Source: Mikania micrantha (lineage: Eukaryota > Streptophyta > Magnoliopsida > Asterales > Asteraceae). From it: DNA of 64,000 bases. Positions 46,511 to 57,164 of this stretch are shown here, in pieces (the first letter of the stretch is position 1; each line of letters opens with the position of its first letter). The notes below the pieces were generated by a model, which saw nothing but the letters and a program-made list of their open reading frames with translations, did not search any database and was not told the origin of the DNA. Location of the stretch: positions 59,533,595 to 59,597,594 of the forward strand of contig CM018689.1 of the NCBI GenBank assembly GCA_009363875.1. The letters run 5' to 3'. Position numbers and translations under genes: made by a program.

Positions 46511-47138
46511 GGTGGTGTTTGTTTTTTTAAAATGTAAATTGTCTGCAGTCTTCAGGCCACATCTGCAAACATTTGTAACAGAAGAGATGGACCAAACCTT
46601 TGCGAGAAGATTGTTTTTTATTCTTCAACCTTTTTTTTAAAACCTCTTCGTCAGGTAAAAAGAGATCCCCAAAGCAGGCCGATGACGTGCTCACCTAAAA
46701 GAACGCCGATGAAATGTAGGTTACCGGCGATTGAAGGATACCGGTGATTGAATGATACCAGCGAGTCCTTTGATGAAGGTTACCGACGATTCGTGCGGTG
46801 AAGGTTACCGGCGTCAGCGATTGACGTCGAGGTTCTCGTTCTCGTCGTGCGGTGAAGGTAACCGTCATTCTCGTCGTTCCCGTCGTGCTATGGAGGTTAC
46901 CGTTGTTCTCATCACCGTCATGCTCATCATCGTTTGTTGTGTCTGGATCGAGAAGAAGAGGATGGAAGAGCTCAAAAGAGCTTGATCACGTCTGCATCAA
47001 GAAGAGGACGGGCATACCATTTTTAATGAAATGTCATCGAAAAAACAAACAGTTTATATCTTCCTAACCTCTGCCCCTGTCTACGCGAGGCAGACATAAA
47101 AGGACATGAAGATGTTTTCTTAAAAAACAAACAACCCC
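46511..47138. mobile_element. Harbinger-type MITE, copy B (628 bp)
   Basis: It starts GGTGGTGTTTGTTTTTTTAA and ends TTAAAAAACAAACAACCCC, flanked by TAA on both sides (46508-46510, 47139-47141). Its left subterminal GAGATGGACCAAACCTTTGC matches the inverted right subterminal zone of copy A (17894). The interior differs from copy A: repeats of GAAGGTTACCGGCG and CTCGTCGTTCCCG. No coding gene. Confidence 0.83.
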
Positions 47139-47507
47139 TAACTCATTCCAACTTCCTAAAACTTCCCAAAATTCAATCCATTGATACCAACAAAGTCCCA
47201 ACTTTGGTTACTATTACCAACTAATAATAAACTTACAAGATTCACAATTAAACTCATGTTATCTTTTATTTTTCATAATTATTGGAAGTTAAAAAGGAAT
47301 CTAATGCAAGTGAATGTCTTTACTTTTGTACCATTTGTAGTAAGATGCCCGTGAGGTGCATTAGAATTATGAGTATCAACATGATGTCAAGTAGCATCGT
47401 TGGACGTTGGTGTTGCTCATAGAATGATGCGACCAGATCATACCAACACCATTGGTTCTCTGATCGGTTTTGTTGATAGGATTCCTACATCATATATATA
47501 CTATAGT

Positions 47508-47670
47508 AAAAAAGTCAATTACATATTTCCTTTTTTAAAATCTTTTTCCTCTTCCAAATAAACTAGTCAATTACATATTTCTTCCTTCCAAGAGTAAATA
47601 TGTAATTGATTTTAAGGGTTGGGCATATATGTAATAAAGGTTCTCAATAGAGATATATGTAAATAATTCA
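47508..47670. mobile_element. Small MITE related to the one at 44823
   Basis: AAGTCAATTACATATTTCC on the left and ATATGTAATTGATTTTAAGG and ATATATGTAAATAATTC on the right. It is shorter and more worn than 44823. Confidence 0.5.
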
Positions 47671-47975
47671 TTAAATTTTAGGTTAGGGCATTAGGCCCCT
47701 TAGTTTTTAAGTCCTTATTATTAGGTTTTGTTTACATGAAATGTATCATTTGTTATCAGTTTGTATAATTTACATAATCACATCATGGAAGAAAACAAAT
47801 CTTAGCCCGTTGTTTAGAGACTTATGTATCTTAAGAGGTGATCTTGGGTTTAATTCTTTACAAGAGGTGTATTAGGTGTAGTCCAAGAGGAGATTAGTGT
47901 ACACGATTTATTTGATGTTAACAAAAATAAGTAGAGAAAAACCAAATTATTAATCTGGTTTTTAGAATTTATGAA

Positions 47976-47981
<6 letters not shown>

Positions 47982-48021
<40 letters not shown>
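47982..48021. repeat. (AT)n microsatellite
   Basis: Pure TA run that adjoins the TGTCACACCCC terminus. Confidence 0.9.
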
Positions 48022-48025
<4 letters not shown>

Positions 48026-49179
48026 ACACCCCATCTCTCAATTTACTTGATATAGTCACTGAATAACGCATGAAGTCGGTAACTGTTGTAACGTGTCACG
48101 GAAGCTTGATGGTGAGGTCTTAGAGATGGGTGTGACTGATTGTTACCTTGGTATCATACATCCATGGCAAACCGTACACACTATATATTACATCATAACT
48201 AGAATATTATACATTAAGTTTCAACATTCTTAAACAATATTAACCAGTTATGAGTTACTAAACATGTCTTGTGATCATGCACCCTCACTTTCGCACTTGT
48301 TACCTTCTTCCTGAAAAAGGTTTTGTAATACAAAAGATCAGCAAGGATGCTGGTGAGTTCATAGATATGATATGATATGACATGTGGAATATGTAGGCAT
48401 ACACAACTTTATGAATATGATTTACCATGAAAACTCATAACCAAAGCATATGTGACTGTAATGTAATTAGCGGTAATACCCGAAGGTAAGACCTTAGCCT
48501 CATTCTTAACGCCTATCGTTGCATTAAGCTGTTATCTTGTAATGTAATAAATGGTAACAGGCATTCACACAAGGGTAGACGCTATCTATCCGTGAATAGG
48601 GTTGTCAGCCTGATAGTACTATCATTCTTATCATCCGGCTCATCCATGAGTTTATTGGTTACAGTTGTTATGTGAGGACTTTTACGATAGCATGGCACCT
48701 TTTTCAAGTAATCATCGGACAAGAGTTGAAATGCATAAGTAACATGCAAGCATATCATTGTAGTTGAAATATGTAACCATAACGCTATTGTAATACCAAC
48801 CCCCGAATTTTAGAAATCAAAACATTTAAAAGGGGGTCTATGAAACTCACCGGTGTTGTTGTAGTGTTACATACAGCTTCAATTGAATTCTGCATATCAT
48901 TAAGGTACCATAAGTTTTTTGTATCCAATTTGGATTACCAGAACATTCCTTGATATTAAATATCAAGGATAATGTAATGCGATTCATTAAACTGATTCTG
49001 AATCACGTATTTATTCAGAATCAATGTAATAAGGTTATCAGTTAATTTGCAATGTTAAAATCATTGATTCGGTTTAGTAATTGAGTTCTTATACTCATTT
49101 GATTGTAAATTGATGATAATTGTATCCCGTTGTTTAAAACAAAATCCTAATCGACTTTCAGATCAAAAATCGGTTTTCT

Positions 49180-49600
49180 GGATTACGAAATTGATTGCAA
49201 AAATCGAGTTCGGAATGCAAAATTGATTGAGAATATGTTTTCGTATTGAATTTCAATGCTTAAATTAAGTCCTGTATTGAAACCAGAGTTTTAATCAGAA
49301 ATCAGATAAAAATCGGGTCATCGGATTGCAAAATGGTTTGAGAAATCGAGTCCGAAACGCGAAATCGATTGAGAATATGTTTTCGTATTGCAAACCAATG
49401 CTTAAATTGAGTTCTGTATTGAAACCGGAGTGTTAATCAGAAATCAGATAAAAATCAAGTCACCGGATTGCAAAACGGTTCGCGAAATCGAGTCCAGAAC
49501 GCGAAATCGATTCGAAATATGTCTTTTTTATCGAAAACGGATCATCCGATTGCGAACTGGAGCACGAAACGCAGTTCAGAACGCAAAACCGACTAAATTA
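49180..49600 (+). repeat. About 141-bp tandem repeat, nearly three units
   Basis: GAGAATATGTTTTCGTATTG recurs at about 49230 and 49371, and a shortened GAAATATGT at 49513. Between them ATCAGAAATCAGATAAAAAT, GGATTGCAAAA and GAGTCC...ACGCGAAATCGATT repeat in order. The 164-codon ORF at 49430-49924 runs partly through it. Confidence 0.8.
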
Positions 49601-49604
49601 GGCT

Positions 49605-49860
49605 TTCTGCCGGAATATTCCGTTTGGCCGGAATATTCCACCGGCGGCGACCTTCCTCGGAGTTTTTGGCCTAAGTCCGGCGGTGCGACGACGGCCGGTG
49701 GTCGGCGGCGGCGGCCCGGTGGGGCTGAGGTGGTTGCTCGGTGGCCTTGGTCGTGGCTGGTGTGGCTCGAGGATGGCCTGGTCGCGATCCGGAAGTTCTC
49801 GGCAATAGGGGCCGCGTCCCGTGCCATGTTGGGGCCGCTGGGGTCAGCTATGTGCCATCC
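49605..49860. other. GC-rich island inside the 48-51 kb block
   Basis: Strongly GC-rich (GGTCGGCGGCGGCGGCCCGG), with palindromes GGAATATTCC at about 49612 and 49632. It contrasts with AT-rich flanks. Long overlapping ORFs on both strands reflect composition; no domain was recognised. Confidence 0.6.
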
Positions 49861-50966
49861 AAAGTTTTTGTATGAAAATTTTGATATTTTGCACTTTTGT
49901 CAGGCCAAAATCTCCAGATCTTAGTTTTTAACATATATCTAGTGTTTTGTGAAGAAAAATCTCAATTTTGACAACTTCGAAAAATCCGGGTTTTGAACAA
50001 AATCATTCTTCTAATGGGTTTTTGAATTCTGATGATTTTCAAACTTCACTAATCATTTAAACATGTTTATTTAAGTCAGCAAGCTATTATAACCAAGAGT
50101 TGAGTTTAAAACTTACTTGGCCAAGGATTTGATTGAAAAATCACCAAAAATCCAACTTTTGGAGCTTGATTCTTGGTTCCACTTGATCTTAGGCTTGGAT
50201 ATCACTTGGAATTGATTAGGATTGATGTTGGAAGGGTGTTTAAAGTTCCAGAAATGATGAGGAAGGGGCTGGTCGAGTTTGGAGGCTTGGGGAAGGAAAT
50301 AATGGTGTAGAAACTTGACCAAAGTCAAGTTTTTTTGTATTTATTTGGCTACACTTGTTCTCCAAGTTAAGTAGATATTTCTGGCCATAGTTATCTGATT
50401 TTATTCAGATATGAGGTGATAAACATGGATAGAGGATAAACATGGAAGAAAATCAAGGGTTTGTTTAAATTTTTTTTGCCATTTTTGCGATTATTTGTTC
50501 GGCTTTTCGCATTTAACTTCAGGATTTGCTAATAATGATCAACCATCATTGTTATATTTTCAATTACATCCCATTATGATTATAATGTGATTAGGAAGTT
50601 CGAGTTGTCATGAATTTGCCAACTACGCATGCCGAATTGCCTTTTCACAGATTTTCGCAATTTGACTTATCGAACTTAGGGATTCTTTGATTTCGTTATG
50701 TTATCACTTATTTTACTTCAATTCATCATATAATTGATATTAATTTAGTTTCGGACCCTTGAATTTGGTTTTTGGTCATTATTATAGAAATTTCGCGAAA
50801 TTTGGCAATTCTGCGTAATGTCATTTGTGATTCGTTTCATCTTGTAATTTCCTTATATGTATACACAGATTCACATGTATATACATATTCAACCATGATT
50901 TAATTAGTTAGAATGTTAATTGATGAATTTAGGAAATTACCTTGTAATAAAGAACGAAATATCACA

Positions 50967-52154
50967 ATATATCAAAATAAAAATATATATAGTTCATAAA
51001 TTCTAGAAACGACGACTTCCCCACCCTAGTAAACTACTGAATTCTTAGTGACTTACACGCTTTACTAATACTAATATGAATTTAAGAGGTTTTCTTGTAT
51101 ATTTAATATTCCATAATAGTCGATTTATGAGTATGAAATTGATCTATATGTTGGTTAAAGATTGATTTAGAGGGGGGATGCACTCCTTTTTATTCGTCTT
51201 TTGATGATTGATTTATCTCCAACATTCTTCATGTCCAACTTGAAATCTTAAAAAAAAAAAAAAAAGATTTTAGGGGGCCTCACGGAGCGTTACTCTAGAC
51301 TCTACTTTCGGCTTCATTTGAAAACAATTATCAAAAGTTTAATGTTTTTTTTAAAAAAAAATCAAGTATTATTTAATCTTTTGCTATAAAGTGATTATTA
51401 ATTTTCTCAAAACTAATGATGTAAACAAGGACACACATGTCAATATATAAATCTAATTGTGTACTTATCTTGGGACAATTAAGCAACAATTTTTGGAGTA
51501 ATTCGAAAAGGCAATTTTGCCAAATTGTAAAGCTGTCCCACATTTTTTCTTTTAATAACTTTTTAAGACAAAAAATTAGAAAAATTACACCAATAACCCC
51601 CTTGCTTTTCATATATTGTGCCAAAAAAATCATTTCACATATGAAACATACAAGAATTTGAGTATAAATTATATCAAATTTTAACTAAACATGATTATTG
51701 TCGGTTAATTGTAACTTTTCAATCTTTTAAATGATCACGTATAGAGTTTATATCGTTATACATACAATTTTTATTGTAGTATTACAAGAAAGTTATTTTT
51801 ATTAATTTATTATTATACCAAAGGTTCACACATTTTTTTTATTAATTTGTTAATTGATCGACTTGATTTTACTAGATGGTGTTTTTTTTATCAAATCTCG
51901 TACATTCCACTCCTAATTTTCAAACTTCTAAATAATGTTCTTCCCGATAAGTCGATCATTATAAGTTTATGGACATACATAGATTTAGGCATTAGTTACG
52001 GATAAGTTTCTTATTTCAAAAATAAACTTATTTGACCCAATTTATAACCATCTATATCTTACAAAAGTCCAATAAATTTTATAAACGAGATTATTAATTT
52101 TTTATTTTCATATATCTATCAAAAAATATTTTACGAGTTTGATTCATCAATCTA
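50967..52154. other. AT-rich interval, no gene seen
   Basis: No gene or repeat family recognised. Confidence 0.4.
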
Positions 52155-52157
52155 TTA

Positions 52158-54016
52158 GGCCACTAGGAGTCGTCCCAATTTTCCCCATTCCATTGCCACA
52201 TCAGCGCCACATCAGCTTTCCCTACTTTTCTCTATTTTGCACGGTGTCGTCCCACTTTTTCCCATTTTCAAATCTTATTTTTAAGTAATTATTTTAACAA
52301 TAAATAATAATAATAATAATAATAAAATAAAAAAGATTCATTAAATTTAAAATAAAAAAAGAGTACAAAAAAAAAAAAGAGAATACAACCTAAAAATTAA
52401 ATTAAAAAACCTAGAATGGACAATGCCATCCCCATTCTCAACGTGCAGCAATTTCTCGTTTACGATCGAGAATCAGTTGTAGCATTGGTTCTTGATAAAT
52501 TGTGTGGTCTTTCATCATGAACTCTAAATCCACAGTCTTTTGCTGTTCGTCTAAGGCTTGTTGTTGTCGGCACATTAACTGGATGCGTGCGTCTTTCTTC
52601 TCTTGCAAAACACGCAATTTTTCTTCTCGAAGGCGAATTCTTTGTTGGGATTCCTCTTTGTTGAACGAGTTGAATTCCGCCATTTGTTGAATTAACTCCT
52701 CTTGCGACGAGGAGGACGCGACCGATCTTTTTCCCTTTCTTGTTGGTTTATCCGGTTCATAATAAATGCGTGGGCCATCACGATCATGTTGGCCTTCAAC
52801 GTCTTCATCATCATCAAGGTTGATGTGGGAGTTTGCACTACCCATGGACTCGTTTGGCTTCGGCCTTTTTGTTGTAGATTGCGACTGACAACCTACTGAT
52901 GGAATGTCGCACCATAAAGAGTTATAGCAAACCAGCTCCCACGCTTGGATGTGAGGGAATCCCTTTGACTTGACCACGCTTTTGTAGTCTTTCATGGCCT
53001 TTATCAAAACATGTTCATCCCCTTCATCGGTTACCTACATATAAACAATATAAATTGAAGCATCAACCGTGATTTTTTTTGTTAACTTAAACAATGTTAA
53101 AAAATACCTTTTTATAAAAACCATCCATTTTTTGCGCATTACCAACATCAGGATTTTCAGAAATAGTTAGCCAAGATCCAGCCAACGCAACCTCTTCTTC
53201 ATCGGTCCAACGCTTGGCTGGTGCTTTCTTTCCTATTGTTTTCTTTCCCGTTGGCTTAACCGGTTCTTCTTCTTCTTCTTCTTCCGACTCGACTTGAACA
53301 CTTTTATTATGTTCGCTTGAATCCGAGTCATCTTGATTATGGTCACGCTAGTCTAAACATAAAAATAAACGTTAAATATAAACATATAAAAATAAAATTA
53401 AAAATTAAAAATATAAAAATAAACATATAAAAATTACCGTGAAATGGAGATTGTTGTTGAAAAGCTTGTTGATCGAAATGTTGATAACTTTGTTGATCTT
53501 GTTGATACGATTGCTCCCACCGATTAAATTGTTGGTGAGTGCCCGATGAATATTGCAAATATTGAGCTGGGTTCATTGGATCGTAGTAGAAGTTTGGTTG
53601 ATTCGGAGATGGCATTTGTGGACGATACCTGGGTGTGTTGAACGGGTTCATTTGAGCCGTTTGTATATTTTTTGGTCGTGGTTTTCTAAATTTTTTGTTT
53701 GACGACCCACCACGTGATGAACCTCCTTCCATTTTACTTGAAAATTTTATAAATTTAGTATATAGAATGTAGATGATGAGAGAAAAGTGTGAAATTTTTG
53801 TTGTTTAAAGTTGTTTAAATTGGAATAAAATTGGAATTTTTTTTTTGAAAACCAACAGCATGCAGCAAACGGTCGAATTTTAACGGCTCTTTTTTCCCCT
53901 CCCCAAGCTCGGCCTCAATCGGCCTCCACTCCCCGAATTCCCCCAAGCCGATTCCAGGGGCGCGGTGTTCCCGGCCGGCCCCGGTTCGGTGAGAGACTCA
54001 ACGACTCAGTGTGGCC
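52158..54016 (-). mobile_element. Harbinger-type element with Myb/SANT ORF, copy 2 (1859 bp)
   Basis: Flanked by TTA (52155-52157, 54017-54019). Ends GGCCACTAGGAGTCGT and ACGACTCAGTGTGGCC are inverted with few mismatches. C-rich subterminal zones match copy 1 (GCCACATCAGCGCCACATCA on the left, CGCGGTGTTCCCGGCC on the right). Its gene is closely related to that of copy 1 but broken. No transposase ORF. Confidence 0.85.
52438..53732 (-). pseudogene. Inactivated Myb/SANT-like gene of the Harbinger element, copy 2
   Basis: The exon plan matches copy 1: 53732-53438, 53352-53108, 53034-52438, with intron 1 of 85 nt and intron 2 of 73 nt. Exons 1 and 2 have exactly the lengths of copy 1 (295, 245). 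Two lesions are visible. First, the second codon after the intron-1 junction codon is... more exactly, the codon right after the junction Asp is TAG (53348-53350) where copy 1 has TAT, stopping the protein at about 99 residues. Second, exon 3 lacks 132 bp (44 codons, in frame) that in copy 1 follow the intron-2 acceptor; these encode the second half of the SANT-like domain, including IYSKWNDMN. The rest, including the coiled-coil tail, remains open. The deletion keeps the frame, so timing of the two lesions is unknown. Confidence 0.85.
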
Positions 54017-55324
54017 TTATGTCAAATTCAATCGGGTCACTGAAATTTTTAAACTTAAACTTTGGTTTCGATTTCGTCTCGCCCTCACTTTACCTCAAAC
54101 CTAAAACAATGTGTAAAGATCAATAAAGGCTGATGCTCACCAAACTTCTCTTTTGTCTAAGTACTGAAGACTACAAAGACTAACAGCCTTCGGAAGGAAG
54201 GAATTACTCTTAGGAAGCAACATTGCTTCCGAAGGATAACTCACTCCTGCTGAAGGCTGTACAAGACAACTGCTTCTGAAGATCAACACTCGGAAGAATT
54301 AAAGATTTAGAGCTTCTGAAGACTTGAAGCTGCTGAAAAACAAAAGCTTCCGAAGACACTCCTCAGCATATTCCTTGTACAAAGACTTTCGAGACTAATT
54401 CTCTGACAAAGACTGTTGCTGATTACACTTTATGGTACAAAAGGTGCTGACAACGAACATGTTGGTCTGATCAAAACAAATAAAAACATATCATGAGTCA
54501 GACAAAGCACCTTACTTCTCCTCAGCAGCATTAAATGCAAAAATTGCCTGAAGCCTTTGAAGATCAAAAACATTAAATGCCTTTTGTATTTAGCTAGTCT
54601 GTTGTTAAAGTCAATGTCTATAAATGTAATCATTGTAATTGAGTGTCTTAGCCTGTTAAGACACTTTAGATACTAGAATAAGCTTTCTCTTGTTTATTGT
54701 CTAGTATACATGTGACACCCCTAGTCACTTTCATGTCACATCCGGACAATTTACACCAATATTTAATAGATTACGTTAGGTCCCAGTAAAAAAACTTTTG
54801 TGCTTTACACACCATTAAACATACTATTTACCAACACCTGTTAAAACCAGTTTAAGTATGTTTACAGACTTCACAAAAATTTATTACACAAAAGCTTCAC
54901 AAAAGTTCGATTATTTAAAGATTAAACCACCATACGAGCCTCCATGTTCAATTCCCGATCACCATCATCGCTCACCATTCTCCTTTGTACCTGTAAACAC
55001 CACATTTAAATTCACCATTAGTTTGTTAGAACTAAGTAAGATTACCCCCATTTCACCAAATGTATTCCATAATACCAAATGGATACACTACTAATGTTCC
55101 AAATAAAATTTGGCAACAATATTCAACCACTTACAAAACGATTTACTAACGGTTCGTTTTCAACCAAAACCTCTTTATATCTCCCATTCATGCACAATCG
55201 TTATAATTTAATATAACACATATATAAACACACGAAACTCCAATTGTGCATCATATTTCACAAAAAATCACAATATACAAATTGACACTTGAATTTCAAA
55301 TGTCTACCCCTTATAGGTCATCTA

Positions 55325-55748
55325 TTGTTCACACACCTTGTGAATTAATTACATTGGAATTGCAAGTCTTATGTTCACATACCTTGTGAATCAAAACATG
55401 CACATTACCAATCCACCGTTTGTTCACACACCTTGTGAATCAATTTCATTGGAATTGCAAGTCTTATGTTCACACACCTTGTGAATCAAAACATGCACAT
55501 TACCAATTCACCGTTTGTTCACACACCTTGTGAATTAATTTCATTGGAATTGCAAATATTATGTTCACACACCTTGTGAATCAAAACATGCACATTACCA
55601 ATCCACCGTTTGTTCACACACCTTGTGAATCAATTACATTGGAATTGCAAGTCTTATGTTCACACACCTTGTGAATCAAAACATGCACATTACCAATTTA
55701 ACATCTACACATTCGTAGATCACCACATGTTCACACACCTTGTGAATA
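55325..55748. repeat. 95-bp tandem array of GTTCACACACCTTGTGAATC hairpins
   Basis: Nine copies of TTCACACACCTTGTGAA at about 47-bp intervals (roughly 55327, 55373, 55421, 55468, 55516, 55562, 55611, 55658, 55729). They form a 95-bp unit with two alternating spacers, TCATTGGAATTGCAAGTC and AAAACATGCACATTACCAAT. Each core has a 6-bp stem, TTCACA/TGTGAA. Confidence 0.88.
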
Positions 55749-56529
55749 ATGAAACAACAATAACCACAATCGTTTATATTCATATCAACCAACTCAACGA
55801 ATCATGTATACATGCTAAAAGCACAGTTACTTGTAGTGTGGACTCACCAGTCCTTTAACTACAAGTTCAATCAATTAGGTAACTTACCTTGATTTGAAGA
55901 GTTAACAACAATCTCCAATTCTTTTCCAGGCCTTCTAGAACTAGATTCACCTCCTCTTCCTATTATATATTCACGTATAACAGGATTTAACAACATGAAC
56001 ACACAACTTGTGTTATTTATGTAATCTAATTTATTTGACCTGTTTCACTTTTCATTTTCAATCAAAACCTCATCGAGACTTTTTATCAACAACCCATGTA
56101 TAGAAATTAATTTACACTTGTTCTTAGTCATATTTAAATTATCACAACCACGCTTTAAGCACCCCACTAGTTATCATACCCAATAATATGAATTTCATGA
56201 CAAACGGGCATTATAACGGATCCAAATCAAAATTTCACCATTTAAACACCTAATTCCTCGTTTCTAATTATCCCAATCAGTATATAATGCTCACAACTCA
56301 ATTTAATATGTATATTATCAAAATAAATGGGATAAAACGAATCATTACCCTTCAAACGGATTCCTGCTTGAAATACAACGATCTGAACGTGTAGAAACGA
56401 TCCACGGCTCAACCCGAACGTTTGGATAGCTTCAAAATTGATGTTGGGATCTTAAAATTCGTATATGTGTGTGTTTATGGTGAAAATGATCGAGAAATAA
56501 AGATAGATATGTGTTTATGAGTGAAATCT

Positions 56530-56700
56530 TTTGAAGATAAGCTTTCTGCCGCCGCCACAGACGCCAGGCGCATCGCCCCGCGTGCCCGCTTGGCCCGGGG
56601 CGTAGCGCGCGAGACGAGAAGTCCCAGACGTTTTTATCCCCCCGCGCGTACCGCCTAGCGTTGGCGTGTGGATCGGGGCGTACCGCCCCCAACCATTTTC
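56530..56700. other. GC-rich island in the nested element
   Basis: GGCCCGGGGCGTAGCGCGCG and ATCGGGGCGTACCGCCCCC stand out from AT-rich surroundings. Overlapping minus-strand ORFs here are compositional. Confidence 0.6.
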
Positions 56701-57164
56701 GTCCATTTTTCGATTTTATCTTCGTTTAGCGATTCCGGACAATCCGGAACTCCGTTTCGCGCTCGGTTTTCTCCCACGTTCATCATTTATCACATATTTT
56801 CAATTTTTTAATAATCAAAATCGTTCTACTGACGATTACTTCAAACGTATTCATATTATTAAAAACGGGTCGTTACAATACCCAACATGTATTCCTACGA
56901 GAATACGGTTGTAGCCTTGGCTATATAAACTCTCATTGTATCTTGTATAAGGGGGCTTGCAAGCTGTAAACCTTTACTCACTTTGAGAGAAATATATCTT
57001 TGAGCTTGAAATTTATTCGTGTGTCATTACTTGTGTTCGAGGATTATTTGATTGCCTTGAGTGTTTGAGAGATCCTTCTAACAGAGATTCCGCATCTGTT
57101 AGATTGGTAGAAAGAAATACTTGTGAAGTGTTGTTTAAAGTTAACAACCCGATCCAACACAATG

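Larger units (their letters stand above)
48022..50966 (-). mobile_element. Candidate LTR-type repeat (TG...CA), non-coding
   Basis: It begins TGTCACACCCCATCTC on the plus strand. A possible other end is ATATCACA at 50966, flanked by ATATA on both sides, but the context is TA-rich so the TSD is weak evidence. Read on the minus strand, a leader-like CTACACCATTATTTCC and a strong splice-donor-like CCAAGTAAGTTT (about 50110) suggest transcription in that direction. No gag or pol found. The GGGTGTGACA end is shared in type with the element at 54711. Confidence 0.4.
54711..56877 (-). mobile_element. Nested TG...CA element with hairpin array (2167 bp)
   Basis: It runs from TGTGACACCCC to GGGTCGTTACA inside the solo LTR. 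The flanks ATACA and ATACC match at 4 of 5. Read on the minus strand it starts TGTAACGACCCG and has a GC-rich leader-like zone, then the hairpin array, then the GGGGTGTCACA end. No ORF with gag or pol features. It may be a long solo LTR or a non-autonomous element. Confidence 0.6.
54112..57159 (+). mobile_element. Solo LTR (copia-like), split by a nested insertion
   Basis: It begins TGTAAAGATC and ends GATCCAACA, flanked by a perfect 5-bp TSD CAATG (54107-54111, 57160-57164). Without the insertion it is about 876 bp. It contains TATA-like boxes (CTATAAATG near 54620, CTATATAAAC near 56920) and a U5-like GAGAGAAATATATC after CTTTACTCACTTTG. No internal retrotransposon sequence adjoins it, so recombination between LTRs probably removed the rest. 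Assignment to copia rests on a remembered LTR type. Confidence 0.65.

Noticed and set aside
49430..49924. 164-codon ORF through the GC-rich island
   Set aside because: GC richness removes stop codons, an antisense ORF covers the same span, and the first part runs through a tandem repeat. No recognisable domain.
55325..55748. CRISPR-like array: a 20-bp palindromic repeat at regular spacing
   Set aside because: The spacers are two alternating sequences that repeat with the unit, no cas genes exist, and the context is a plant transposon. It is a tandem minisatellite.
56432..56706. Minus-strand ORFs with Arg/Ala/Gly-rich products
   Set aside because: Compositional ORFs within the GC-rich island of a non-coding repeat.
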